This document shows, piece by piece, positions 42,953 through 55,500 of a stretch of DNA of 64,000 nucleotides (position 1 is the first letter of the stretch; each line of letters starts with the position of its first letter). Under the pieces are notes generated by a model that made no database searches, had not been told where the DNA came from, and was given only the letters and a program-made list of their open reading frames with translations. The stretch is from Chrysoporthe austroafricana. Its lineage: Eukaryota; Ascomycota; Sordariomycetes; Diaporthales; Cryphonectriaceae. Where the stretch lies: positions 682,001-746,000 of the forward strand of contig JYIP02000011.1 in the NCBI GenBank assembly GCA_001051155.2, in the 5' to 3' direction. A program made the position numbers and the translations under genes.

Positions 42953-45900
42953 CTATTTGATAAGGTATTCGGGGTCGTAATCTGGTTCGCGGTATTTGAG
43001 AATTCGTTCGATTTCGTATTCCGGTTCGTTATTTTCAATCTGGATAGTCTTATTTATTCTAGTCGATTTTGGTACTGGTTCGAGAAGTAAAATGTGAAAT
43101 ATCGGGTGGATTCTCATTCTATAGGGTAGTGCGAATTCGAAATTGATATTTGAGACTTTTTTTAGGATTTTGAATAATCCTATTCTCTTATAGTCTAATG
43201 AGTGGGAAGGTTTTGTCATTTTGATATATTCTTTTCGTCGGATAAGGTAAATTTTATCCTTTTCTTGTAGGATTAGTCTTTTAATCCTTTTGGAATTAGC
43301 ATATTTCGTTATTTTTTCTTATATAAATTTCAGTTTTTTCTGGAATTCTTCCTGAACTTTCTTTATTCTTCTAATTCATTTTTCTGCAGCTTCTGCATTT
43401 GCTCCTAGTAATTCGTCGTAATAAGCTATCGGATTATAGCCGTAAAGTATATAGAATAGTAATTTCTTTATTATGCTTATATTTGCACTATTATATACGA
43501 ATTGTGCTAGTAGTAATAATTCTATTTAATTATTCTATTTATAATTCATATAATATTATAAGTATTGCTTGATAATTTAGTTAATTCTCTCTGTTTGTCT
43601 GTCTGTCTGTAAGTGGAAGGCTATAGATATTTTCTGTTATATTCCGAGTAATTTCGTAAATGAGGTCCAGAAATTTGATACGAACTTCCTATCTCTGTCG
43701 GAAATGATTTCTTTAAGCATGCTATAGTTAGCTATAATCGTTCTCAGGAATGTATATGCGAGGTCTTCTGCTATACTGCTTTTCTTATAGGGGAAGAAAT
43801 AAGCGTATTTGCTCAGTCTGCAAACTACTACTAAAATGCTATTATACTGTATTTTAGTTAAGGGTTTTCGTAAGAAAGGTAGCTTGGTTATGAAATCCCA
43901 GCTAATAGATTGCTAAACTGCTTTCGGGATAGGGAATAATTGAAATAATCTATAAGGCTTATAATATTCGATTTTATTTTTCTTGCAGCTATTGCATTCC
44001 CGTAAGATATTTTCAATTTTTCGTTTAAATCCTAATAAGTTCTAATATCTCTTGATTCTTTTATAAGTAGCTCTGATTCCTTGGTAGCCATATGCTAGTG
44101 CATTATATATAGTCTTGATATATTCGTTTTATTCCTTGATAATTATATTTTCTGGCTTTTTCTGCTTATTATTAATTCTGATAATCGTATTAAATTCCCT
44201 TATTTCGTTTATAAGGCTGCCGTTTTTATTCTATCTAAAGATATTCTGGAATTCTTTTAGCTCTAAGTCTTAATAGTCTGATTGTTTGCTGAATGCGTCT
44301 GCTTTGCTATTTTCAGATCTTTTGCAATAGATAATTTTCAAATCGAATTGTAAAAGGAATTCTGCCTATCTGATCTGTCGTTTATTCAAAGCCTTAATAA
44401 TTATGAATATTATTAGATTTTTGTAATCCGAATATACTATAATCTAGTGCTTGGCCCCGATCAAGTATCGTTGCCATTTTTCGAATGCCTTAACAATTGC
44501 TATCAATTCCTTATCTGGAATGCCGTAATTAAGCTTTAGGCCGTTCAGTTTTTTTTGAAAAGTTGCTTACAATCCTGAAGCGTTCTTGATTATCTCGCTG
44601 CCCGAGCTATCCGCCTAATATATAATCCGATATATCGGTTTCTACTTTAAAGGGTTTTTCTGGGTCTGCTTTATAGAGGATAGGTTCTAATATAATTCGT
44701 TCTTTGATTTTGTCGAATGCTTTCTATATTTCGGGGGTTTATCTGAATTTCCGGTCTTTCTTTATAAGGTTTATAAAGGGATATGCGATCTTGCTATAGT
44801 TTCGGATGAATTATTTGTAGAAATTAGCATATCCGAGGAATGCCCTAATATCCTTAACATTTCCCGGAATAGGCTATTCTCGTATTACTTTGACTTTATC
44901 TTATTATATGCTAATTTATCCTAGCTCGATAATATAGCTAAAATAATTAACTTTTTATTAGTAAAAGCAGTATTTGCTTGGTTCAATTAGGAGTTTATTA
45001 TCTTGCAATATTTGGAATATCTCTTGTATATGCTGCTTATATATTTCGAAATCCTTAGAAAAAACCAAGATATTATTAAGGTAGATAATAATAATAATAT
45101 TCAGAAACTCGCGCAAGATATAGTTAATCATTTCTTGGAAAGATATTAGCGCATTTGTAAGTCCAAAAAGCATAATCATATATTCGAAATGTCTATAGCG
45201 TATTCTAAAGGCCGTTTTCCAAATATTGCTTTTTTTGATTCTGATATGATAGTATCCTTCCTTGAGATTAAGCGTAATGAACTATTTTGTTCCAATTAGT
45301 CGATCCTTTATTTCGTTTGCTAGCGGCAATGGGTATCGATTCTTGATAGTAATATCGTTAAGCTGTCAGTAGTCCATATAAAGTTATAGTTTGCTATTCT
45401 TTTTGGGTATAAACAGGATAGAGTATCCTGCTAGTAATCGCGATAGTTGTATATAGCTTTGTTTTAAGTTTTCGTTAATATATTCCTTAAGCGTTTCGAG
45501 TTTTGCTTTGTTAAGCTCGTAAATTAGGAAGAATTTTGGCTGCGTTCTTTCTTTCAAGGGGATTTCGTAATCGTACGGACTATATTCTGGTAATCCTATA
45601 TCGAACTTTCCTTGCTATAATTTCTTGAATTCGTAATATTCTTTTGGTACGTTCTCGAGTATCGGTATTGGTCCTTCTTTATTTTCTGCAATCTGTAAGA
45701 ATATAAAGTACTATTATGCGTATTTCTTTTCGCTAGCTTCCCGTTTCTGGGGCTTTCGTATTTCTGGCGGTTTCGGGTATTTATTAAGTACCGAACCAAA
45801 CTTCTTTCTGGCATATTCGTGCTATAGGAGCTGTATTTCCTTATAATTCTATAATCCGCATTTCTTCGTATTGCTCTGTACTTAACCGTATTTCTGCTAG

Positions 45901-47499
45901 TCGATAATTACTTATAGTCTTAATCTATCCTTAATTTTCGTCCGGAAGTTCAAAGTATCCGTAACCTTTCCTTGTATCGTAGCTTATCTTTCAGCTTTAA
46001 GGGTACTTATAAGCCTATTTGAGCGCGTTTTTCTTATATTATCCTCAGTAATTAAGTCTCTTTTTCTGCTAATAATTGCAACCTTTTCAGTAGGTACGGC
46101 TTATTTCTATAAAATCTGGCTAGTAATCCAATCGATTCGAAGGTTATGCTTCTTAAGCCAAAATATTCCCAAAATCAATTTATGCTATGCCGTATTTGTA
46201 ATGTTAAAGGTAACAGTTATTATAAGGCTTTGGATTGAGATAAGTAGATAATCAGTTTCTATATCGATTATACTTTAATTATATGCGACCGATCTTCTTT
46301 CTATAGTATTAAGCTTATAAGAATCCTTTTTCTGTATTTAAGGGATTCGTTCCTTATTAACGACTTTTAGCGAGATGAAATTTCCTTATATGCCGCTATC
46401 CAATAGTACGCTATATCGTTGCCCTTCGATATATGCTTCCAGAATAATATGCTCCTTGTTTTTGTTAATAGTAGCATATAAGGACCTCGTAATCCTAATC
46501 GGCTATTATTTCGTTATAAGCGATCCTTTTTTTTTGGGGTATTCTGGGCGTTTCTCGCTGCTTATTATGCCAGTTTCTTTATTTGAATGTAACTTCGCTG
46601 CCGATTCTTTTCAACTTTCTGCAGCCTATGCCATTCTTTAGCTTTATCCTATGCATATATGGAATACGCTATTACATAGCATTATCCCTATATAGTTTTT
46701 CTATCGATATATGTCCGTAAGCAATTGTCCGGTAATCCAATATATGCATTGTTATCCTCAATATGCAGGATTTTTCTGAATCTTTTCCTTTCTTTCATAA
46801 TAGAGTAGATCAATTGGTCCTATTCTCTGAATAGGAACCAATCTTATTTAACTTTCTCGCTGAAATATATTTGGCAATTATAGTAAACGTAGCTGATCCA
46901 GGCAAGTTTATAGTAATAAGGGTATGAATGACTGATTCTTCCGTCTTCTTGGGGTAAGTATCCGCTATTCTGAAATGGTATGCCTTGGAAGAGTTTTCCT
47001 GTTATAAGCCCATAGATAATATATTCGATTTCCGTATATTTGGTTATCCATTCGCAGTCTTAGCAATTTTTTTGCTGGAAATAGGCTATTTCTTCCGACA
47101 ATTCTTTATTAAAGGTTGGAATTGGTAGGTTATCTGGTTATTTGTCGGGATATATTAATCCTTTAGCAGTATTGCTGGGTATCGGTAATTCTGGTTGCGT
47201 AATGCCGATTTCTTTTTCTATTATATTATTCTATTGTCGTTCTAGATAGTAATTCAAAAGATAAATCCTTAAGTCTTCCTTATTTTGTAAGGGTCTTTTG
47301 CTGGAATAATCGGAATCGCTTTCTTGGATAATAATATTATAAAGTAAGCCTTTCCTGCCCATAACGAGCTATCGTTATCCCTAAGGCTTGCGTAAAAACT
47401 ATCCTGAACTTTCCTTTTCCGAGAAATGCAATAAGCAATAATCTTAATAGCAGGCTATCTAGCTAAGGCTGCTATAATCAGAATCCATTGCTTATTCCG
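42953..47499 (-). pseudogene. Element 1 pol: protease, RT, RNase H, integrase, chromodomain
   Basis: Reading on the minus strand. A conserved pre-protease region (ITKYTEIEYIIYGL and YPYYYKLAWISYVYYNC, about 46870-47060); aspartic protease with YSVLLDSG (about 46400); RT with YHIRIKKSNIWKTAFRIRYR, MLFGLTNALISFQEMI and the active site YLNN (family YLDD, about 45070); RNase H-like GIPDKELIAIVKAFEKWQRY and HKxLxxF remnants (44300-44560); integrase with a zinc-binding ECNSCKK and the HPQTDGQTER block reading HLQTDRQTERIN (about 43600); and a tail YEIERILKYREPDYDPEYLI that resembles a chromodomain. Stops and active-site changes fit RIP (Asp to Asn in YLDD). Confidence 0.9.
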
Positions 47500-48573
47500 G
47501 TTGGATATTTTTGCTTAGCTAATTGAGTTCTTGTTGCTAAGCGATATTAAGCTGTTTTTCCGAAACTGGTTTCCATTTTCGCTTCTTTTATTCTTGCCGA
47601 TAATTGCGGGCAATATAGCCTTTCTTGCTGCAATTATAACAAGTAATCCCCTTACGTTATTTACGTACGAGAGTATCTAATTCTATAGGCCTAGCATACG
47701 TAATGCCTAAATAAGCCGTACTATTTTTGCCTTTATACTAGAATTTGCGCTTCCCAATATTTGGCTAATATTGCAAGGCGGTACTATAGTTTTTCTGCTA
47801 TTATTGCTATCGTTCATACAGTCGGTTGTCGATACGGACTGCTTTATTAATAAACTTACTGAATTCCTTAAGTCGATCCTCTTTATAGAATTTGTTTTTG
47901 ACTTCTTCCTTAAATCCCGCGTAATAAGTATCTATAAAGGGATCGTTATCGTAATCGAAATGGGTAACGATCTGCCGGAATTTGGCTATATAATCCGCAG
48001 CTAAACCGGTTTATCGAAATGCTTCTAGTTGCCGTACCGCAATACGTCGTTCGTCCAGGTTTCCAAAAATCTTAGTAAGAGCTAATTCGAAATTGGAATA
48101 GCGCTAGAAGATACGCTTGGTCTCTTCTGAGCGGAGCTTTTCGCTATTATTCAGATAATTGCGAAAGGTTAGTTCTTATTACTGGAAAGCTGTTCTTTCG
48201 AAGCGGCTTCCTGCGAAATCGATCTTGTTATAAGTAGTCCTGAATTGGGTTCCGTAATGCTTAAAATAAGCCTTGAATTATATTAAGAAAGCCTGAAAGT
48301 CTCTTTGAATGCCTTTATAGGGGCCTGGCTTGTCGAGCTTGAAAGCCTTAGCTTGCTAAAGGGCGTTAAGGCGGATAATTTCGTTCTTAACTTTCTCAAG
48401 CTGCTAATATAGGGCCATATTCTGCTGCTGGAACTGTTCGTTAGTAAAGGCAACCGGTACCTCTTCTTGAAAAGCCTGGATATTGGACGAAAACGGGATC
48501 TGAGACGCTATTATATCCTGGATATTGCTTAAGGGGTATATACTAAACCGATCTTAAATAAGAATTGTCAAAA
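47500..48573 (-). pseudogene. Element 1 gag with CCHC knuckle; 5' leader
   Basis: Minus strand reading gives NALQQAKAFKLDKPGPYKGI, FRNYLNNSEKLRSEETKRIF, FELALTKIFGNLDERRIAV, FRQIVTHFDYDNDPFIDTYY and, at the C-terminus, the zinc knuckle CYNCSKKGYIARN. This is the capsid/nucleocapsid order of Ty3/Gypsy gag. Multiple TAG/TAA stops. The leader beside the 5' LTR begins TTTTGACAATT on the minus strand and is conserved in element 2; it is the expected place for a primer-binding site, but I cannot name the tRNA. Confidence 0.85.
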
Positions 48574-49001
48574 TGTTATAAATGCTGCAGCAAATCCTAA
48601 GATATACTGTAAAGTCAAAGGGTTTATGCTAATAAGAGCGATACCAAGTACGGCTTTGAGCTTCAGGATAAGTTCATTAAGTATCGCAATATTCACAAGC
48701 CAATATGGCTATCAATAGTAAGGTCCAATTGATACTTAAATTGATAACTGAAGAGCTATTTCTATCTATCTGGTAAATACTTGGGTCTTATATATCCGGC
48801 TTTTCAGTTAGGATAGCTAGGATAGCTTAGCTATCCTATTGGATAGCCTGGATAGGTTAGCTATCTTGCGATCCTAACCTTAACCCTTGCATATATGAAT
48901 ATTGCGAGGTTCTTTCGTAGGGTCTGGGAACCCTGATATTACGGGGGTTGTTCCAGGTGGCTTGAGTATCGTACCCCTGGCCTGTTTGTTAGGTCATAAC
49001 A
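48574..49001 (-). repeat. Element 1, 5' LTR (right)
   Basis: 428 bp, same length as the left LTR and highly similar, ending CATAACA. Differences are mostly C/T or G/A. Confidence 0.95.
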
Positions 49002-49006
49002 TAGCG
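49002..49006 (+). repeat. Target-site duplication, right (TAGCG)
   Basis: Identical to 41680-41684. Confidence 0.95.
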
Positions 49007-50195
49007 CGTCCCGTAACTAGGTAGCGGACGATTATTATTATAATATTTTCATAATAAAGCGCTTTTGGTCAGTCCTTGCCGATAGTCTCTTTTTGGAATA
49101 GCTTATATAGTTCCCGGGACTTTTGATCTATCGCCTTTATATCGGCCGCAGTATCCTTAATATCTGCGCCAGTACTATTACTTGCTGACATAACAGCCTT
49201 ATTACCGAAAAGCTCCTCGAGAGAGCCATTTCTCGATACCCTCCTCTCATTATCCACGAGCTCGTTTAGTCGCGTTCCGGTATAGCAGATAATCTTATAG
49301 CATCCTTCCAGGTTAAGGCGCTGAAGCTCAAAAGGCTGAATGCCGGTATTATAAGCGATATTGAAAATTAATATAGCTTGCAAGGAATTTACGTTCAGTA
49401 CGGGTTTGCTATCAATATTAGAAGCTTTCAGGCCGAAATGCGGGATTAATACGTAATCGTAATACTGCTAGCGCGTCAGCAACCTTAGTATGAGAACCCG
49501 GAATCAAGGAACGGTAAGGTCCGCATTTTGTAAAGCTCTTTGAAGTCAATGCGATCGGGATATTTGCCTGTAACGGTAGTATAGAGTTGCTGAAATTAAC
49601 GGATATATTCTTGTAATATATTCCAAGATTTAATCTGGTAGTTTTCGCAAACCCAGAAAAAGAAGTCCTGCATTATTGCGCAGCTCAAGCTCCTGATTAT
49701 CTCGCGCTATTCGCCTATTTTTGTATTCTCGCAGTATCTACCTCGAAAGAATTAGCTGAGGCAAATGCAAGGGGTGCTTAGCGTAATGCTTATCGACTGG
49801 TAAACGGACCGTTTCCATTTGCCAAAGATGCCGCTTACGTTGATCTCGGTCTTAGCAGCATACTTGGGCTTGATAAATCGCATTTGTTCTAGCTGTTTAC
49901 GGTATATGGCATGCTCCTCAGCTAATAGCGGCACCTGTTTCTTGCCGAAGAAGGCATTGGCCTCCCGGGCAGCAATTCGGTTAATAAAGTCAGCATAGTA
50001 ATTGCCGACGCTATCTGCGCCGGAGTCATGCCTAGCCGCTATTCTTCTTGCGAGCATTCGAGCAAAGAGCAGATTATAGCGGGATGAATATGATATGTGT
50101 AAAGACGGTACGAGAATTGAAGGCGAGGTCGGGCGTCTGAAGCTTTGCTGAACAAAATCTTGTTGGTAGCCAAGACGGAATCGGGCCATCATCAA
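49002..50195 (-). pseudogene. DUF3435 tyrosine recombinase copy B, N-terminal half
   Basis: Starts MMMARFRLGY at 50195. The N-terminal arm contains SGADSVGNYYADFINRIAAR, FFGKKQVPLLAEEHAIYRKQ and VSGIFGKWKR; then, after a likely intron (GTCCGT to CTCAG), YCENTKIGE, MQDFFFWVCENYQIKSWN and TTVTGKYPDRIDFKELY. The DUF3435 core follows: MQAILIFNIAYNTGIQPFEL, GCYKIICYTGTRLNELVDNE, GSLEELFGNKAV, and KETIGKD, stop for Arg (CGA>TGA), PKALYYENIIIIIVRYLVTG. The frame runs to the target duplication at 49002-49006 and resumes at 41684 on the far side of the retrotransposon. In Starships such a gene is the first gene and catalyses integration as a tyrosine recombinase; this is known for the family, inferred here. 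Confidence 0.85.
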
Positions 50196-50489
50196 TTTAA
50201 AGGGAATCGAAGTATATAGAAAAGAAGAGGAGCTTATGAATACGTATGAAAGGCCAGGCTGGGAAGGCTGGAACTGGCCCTATAGGGGATTGTTCGTATA
50301 AAAGTGGGGAGGCGGACAGCCCTAAGGCAAGGGTATTCAGGGTATAGCATTGGGTAGATACATGACTACCAATACGTATACGATACTTGTCGAGGACCTG
50401 CACGCTTAGTATTGAAGCCGCCTGATCTGGCGGGGCGCGCCAGCCAAATCTGGCGGGTAGGCCACCGCATCCTCGATTCTGAATGTAAA
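50196..50489 (-). promoter_or_regulatory. Upstream region of DUF3435 copy B, GC-rich island
   Basis: About 290 bp directly upstream of the recombinase start keep a balanced composition between AT-rich flanks. On the minus strand a TATA-like CTTTTATACG lies near 50300. At 50418-50456 the word ATCTGGCGGG occurs twice around the palindrome GGCGCGCC. Composition changes abruptly at about 50490. It may be the promoter and outer edge of a captain-led element; this is inference. Confidence 0.4.
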
Positions 50490-51291
50490 ACAATTCTGAA
50501 TTTAAAATATTTATTTCGTAAGAAATATTATATTCCTGCTTTAGCAAAATGCTTACTTTTAATCGATTTAATACTTAAGCTTTTATTCGGGTACGTAATA
50601 TAATCGAATAGCTATACTTATTGCTTTGGAAATATATATCGAATTTAACTTAGCTTTTTGCTAGAAACTAATTTATACTTTTAAGCTTAATTTTTATATT
50701 CCAATCTATTTTCGCTTTAAGGAATTGCGCTAGCAATTTTTCGGCAATAATATAACGATTAGCGTTTATATCGATATAAACTTTTATATCCAGCTTATTC
50801 GAATATACTTTAATTACAGCTCTTATATATATATAGCTGCTATTATAATAAAGCTTAGCTATAAATATAAAACTATAATATCCCAAAGTTTTTCTTTTCT
50901 ATATAATAATTTTAATAAAATCTTATAATTAATTAAATAGCTATATAAAATGTTTAATATAGAATATACTTTTATTTATAAATAGTTTTATTTCTTTAAT
51001 CCGAAAAATTTATATATTGTTTTCGATTATTATATTTTTTTTATTAATATATTTTTCCGAATTATTATTTCGCTTTTAGAAATTTTCGCTATTCTTAATC
51101 TTTTTAATTTATTTATCGCTATTAATTATAAATAAATCGTTATTTATAGGAAAATAGCCTTTTCGATTTAATTCGTCTTTTTTATCTAAATTATATTACA
51201 ATTTTCTATTATCGATATTAAAATTTGTTAAGGTTAATTGGACAAAACGTTCTTTAATATTCTTTTATGCGAATTAATAATAAAAGCGCGG
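50490..51291 (-). mobile_element. RIP-saturated relic, left part, with protease-like reading
   Basis: AT-saturated. The minus ORF 50668-50886 reads KVYIDINANRYIIAEKLLAQ, which would be explained by RIP of a retroelement aspartic protease (DTGANR). Segment 50490-50585 recurs at 63293-63385. Element 2 is inserted at 51291, so this belongs to an older element continuing at 58621. Confidence 0.35.
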
Positions 51292-51719
51292 TATTATAAA
51301 CGCTGCAGCAATCCGAAAATATACTATAGGATCAGAGGGTTTTATGCTAACAAGAGCAATGCTAAGTATAAGCCTTAAGTACCGAAATACATTTACTAAA
51401 TATCGCAATATTTATAAGTTTTGAGCAACTATTAATAGTAAGGTCCAATTGATATTTAGATTGACAATTGAAAAATTATTACTATTTATCTGGTAAATAT
51501 CGAGTCCTTATATATACAGCTCCTCAGTATGGGATTATTAGCTTATTAAATAAGCTAATAAGCCTGGCTTACCGGCTTACTTGGTAATCCGATAATCCTA
51601 ATCCTAACCCTTGCTTATATAAGTATCTTATTTGGTTTTGCAGCTTAAGCCCAAAAATCTCGGTACCGAGTAAGCCTCTTTTAGTACTGTATCCTGGTTC
51701 TGTATATTGGTTTATAATA
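51292..51719 (-). repeat. Element 2, 3' LTR (left)
   Basis: 428 bp. The variable palindromic segment here reads TTAGCTTATTAAATAAGCTA; telomere-like CCTAATCCTAACCC follows. Confidence 0.93.
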
Positions 51720-51895
51720 TTATCCCCTATCCTATCGGTTAATATCCTTATCAATTCCTATAAGCTTCTCTAGTTCTTCTTATTATTTATCGTACTTTCC
51801 TGATTAGGATATCGGGTAGGGTGCAAAAGAGTTGCCCGACCAAAACCCAGCGATATAATTCCCTCTTGGAAGCGATTTTTCAGCATGCTATTCAG

Positions 51896-52402
51896 ATGCC
51901 TTCTTATTCGTTTTGCGAGGGTTGCGGCATTCCGGTTTATTAGGTTTCCGAATAGGATTCTTCCCGTTATTCGGAATGCATATGGCTTAATCGTTCCTAT
52001 TGCGATATATTGGGCATTATTCTTAATAAATTGCGCAAAATAGCTTATTATTATAAAAAGCTAGAAAATAAGCTGGAAGCGGCAGAAGAAAAAGTTTTTC
52101 GTCTTAGATATTAGAAGCGTATATAGTATAAGAAGATAATATAGGCTATTTATTAAGGGATTAATAATATAAAGGAATTAGAAAGGTTAGAAGCCGAAAA
52201 GGCCGAGGAAGAGCGTTGCAAGGCTGAGGCTAAGTATCGTACTATAGAGCCTTTCGTCTCTAAAAGTCCTTTTCCCGAGAGTTTCGATTTTGAAATTGCC
52301 TTGCAGCAATTTAATTCTGAAATTGATTAATCTGTCATTATTTCGGAAGTTAAGCCCGAAAATATAGCCGGTTTTTCTAGTATTAACTATCTTCCCGGTT
52401 AA
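51896..52402 (+). pseudogene. Element 2 extra antisense ORF
   Basis: 169 codons in register with the element 1 ORF, opposite to gag-pol. Readable: FCEGCGIP and SRYSECIWLNRSYCDI (Cys cluster partly lost), a coiled coil (YYKKLENKLEAAEEKVFRLR), ERLEAEKAEEERCKAEA and the conserved tail FPESFDFEIALQQFNSEID, ending at the same position (LPG then TAA). At least six stops. It shows that the ORF belongs to the element family rather than to the flank. Confidence 0.7.
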
Positions 52403-52559
52403 CTAGTAAGTCTTTTAACTGGTTATTTTCTTATTTCAGTACCGACCGCTAATTAATAGTAATATTTTGCTAGGGGAGCTTTTGCGTTTTGGCAGCCTTT
52501 CTTTTCCAATAATTCTGGAATGCTTGTTTTGCGTTATTCAGGTTTTTTGTCGGTTTCTA

Positions 52560-55500
52560 ACTGTTTTCGCTCGGGTAATATCCTTTCTACTTAACCAAGT
52601 ATTCTCTATAGCCTATTAATTTTCGATATCTGAAGATTTTTCTTATTTCGTATTTTAGCTTATTGCTTTCTATTTATGCTATATTATTTATTTGGGCTAT
52701 CTTGAATACGGGTTTAAGGAACGAAATATAGAAGATCGGGTGGATTTTCATTCTGTAAAGTAATGCGAGTTCGAAATTAATATCTGAGATTTTCTTCAGA
52801 ACTTTGAATAGTCCGAGTTTTTTATAATCCAGCAAGTAAGAAAGTCTAGTTATTTTGATATATTCTTTTTGTCGAACGAGATAGACTTTATTTCCTTCTT
52901 ACAAAATTGATCCCTTAATTCTCTTAGAATTAGCATATCGGGTTATTTTTTCTTATACAAATTTTAATTTTTCTTGCAATTCTTTTTATACTTTTTTAAT
53001 CTTTCTGATTCGTTTTTCTGCTATTTTTGTATTTGCTCTTAATAGCTTATCGTAATAAGCTATCGGGTTATAGCTATACAATACGTAAAATAGTAATTTC
53101 TTTATTATGCTTATATTTGCGCTATTATATGCAAATTATATTAAAAGTAATAAGTTAACCTAATTATCCTATTCGTAATTTATATAATGCCGTAAATATT
53201 ATTTAACAATTTAGTTTGTCCGTTCCGTTTATCTATTTATTTATAAATAGAATGCGATAAATATCTTTTGTTATATTCCGAATAATTTCGTAAATAAAAT
53301 CCAAAAATTTGATACGAATTTCCTATTTTTATCGGAAATAATTTCCTTAAGCATGCCGTAATTAGTTATAACCGTTCTCAAGAATATATATACGAAGTTT
53401 TCTGCTATACTGCTTTCCTTATACGGAAAGAAATAAGCATCTTTATTTAATTTGCAAACTATTATTAAAATATTATCGTATTATACTTTAATTAAAGGTT
53501 TTCGTAAAGGAAATAGCTTAATAATAAAATCCTAGCTAATAGATTGCCAAATTGCTTTTGAGATAAAGAGCGGTTAGAATAATCTATAAAGCTTATAGTA
53601 TTCGATTTTATTCTTCTTGCAGCTATCGCATTCTCGCAAGATTTTCTCGATTTTTCGTTTAAGGCCCGGGAAGTTTTAATATCTCTTGATTCTTTCGTAT
53701 ATAGCTTTGATTCCTTAATAGCCGTATGCTAGTATACTGTACGCGGTTCTAATATATTCGTTTTGTTTTTCAGGTATTATATCTTCTAGTCTTTTTTCGT
53801 TACTAACGATTTTGATAATTATATCGAATTTTCTGGTTTCGTTTACTAAGTTGCTGTTTTTGTCTTATCGGAATATATTCTGAAATTCTAATAGTTCCGT
53901 ATTTCGGTAATCTAATTTTCTGCTAAATGTATTTGCTTTGCTATTTTCAAATCCTTTGCAATGGATAATTTTCAGATCGAATTATAAGAAAAATTCCGCT
54001 TATCTAACTTATCATTTATTTAGAACTTTAGTTATTATGAATATTATTAGATTTTTATAATTTGAATATATTATAATTTAATATTTTATTCCGATCAAAT
54101 AGTATTGCTATTTTTCAAATGCTTTAATAATTGCTATTAGCTCTTTATCTAGTATGCCGTAATTGAGTTCTAGCCCGTTCAATTTTTTCGAAAAGTTGCT
54201 TATTATCCTAAAGCATCCTTAATCGTTTCGTTAGCTTAGCTATTTACTAAGCGCATAGTCCGATACGTTAATCTCGACTTTAAAGAGTTTCTCTGGATTT
54301 GTTTTGCAAAGAATTGGTTCTGATATAACCTTTTTCTTGATTTTTTCGAAAGCTTCTTATACTTTGGAAATCTATTCGAATATTTTATCTTTCTTTATAA
54401 AGTCTGTAAGAGGGTATGCGATTTTGCTATAATCCTATATAAATTATCGGTAGAAATTAGCATATTTCAGGAATGCTTTAATATCCTTAATATATTCTAG
54501 TATAAGCTATTTTTTTATTGCTTGGATTTTATCTTTTTGCATGCTAATTTGCCTTAATTCGATAATATAGCCAAAGTAATTAATTTTCTATTAATAGAAT
54601 TAGCATTTGCTTAATTCGATTAGGAACTTATTATCCTGGAATATCTGAAATACTTTTCGTATATTTTGTTTATATATTTCAAAATCTTTGGAATAAATAA
54701 AGATATTATTAAAATAGACAATAATAATAGTATCCAGAAATTCGTAAAAAATATAATTGATTATTTCTTGGAAAGATGCAAGTGCATTTGTAAGTCCAAA
54801 AGGCATAATTATATATTCGAAATGTCTATAGCGTATTCTGAAAGCTGTTTTCCAGATATCGTTCTTCTTGATTCGGATATAATAATATTTTTCTTTGAAA
54901 TCGAATGCAATAAACCATTTTGCTCTTATTAGGCAATCCTTTATCTCACTTATTAAGGGCAACGGGTATCGGTTTTTGATTGTAATATCGTTAAATTATC
55001 GGTAATTTATACAGAATCGTAATTTACCGTTTTTCTTAAGTATAAAGAGGATTGAATATCCTGCGAGTAATCGTAATTTCCGTATATAACTTCTTTTTAA
55101 GTTTTTATTAATATATTCCTTAAGGGCTTCGAGCTTTGCTTGGTCGAATTTATAGATAGAATAGGATTACGGCCTTTAATAGAATTTTATAATTATAAGG
55201 GCTGTATTCTGGTAAGCCGGTATCAAATTTCTTTTGCTATAGTTTCTTGAATTCGTAGTATTCTCTTAGTACGTTCTTGAATTCCGGTAATAGTCCTTTT
55301 TCGTTTTCCGCGATCTGGAAGAATAAAAGGTACCGTTAAGCGTACTTTTCTTCTCTGGCTTCTTTTCTTTCTTTATATATTCTAGTTTCTAGAAGTCTTA
55401 AGTATTTGTTATTTGTAAGGCCGAACTCTCTTTCGTAATCCCTTTATGCCCGTTATGCTAGAAGCTGAATTTCTTTATAGTTTTATAGTCCATATAATTT

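Larger units (their letters stand above)
41685..49001 (-). mobile_element. Ty3/Gypsy LTR retrotransposon, element 1 (chromodomain type)
   Basis: 7317 bp with two 428-bp LTRs, both beginning TGTTAT, ending ATAATA (left) and ATAACA (right), and flanked by perfect TAGCG duplications. Coding order on the minus strand is gag, protease, RT, RNase H, integrase, chromodomain-like tail, so the right LTR is the 5' LTR. A purine-rich GATAGGAAAGGGATAA lies immediately before the 3' (left) LTR, as expected for a polypurine tract. A separate ORF on the plus strand occupies the space between pol and the 3' LTR. gag-pol is full of stops, so it is not autonomous. It interrupts the DUF3435 gene. Confidence 0.95.

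Noticed and set aside
50197..50547. Minus-strand 116-codon ORF directly upstream of the DUF3435 gene
   Set aside because: Ends within two bases of the recombinase start, spans the composition boundary and has no family content; more likely promoter DNA.
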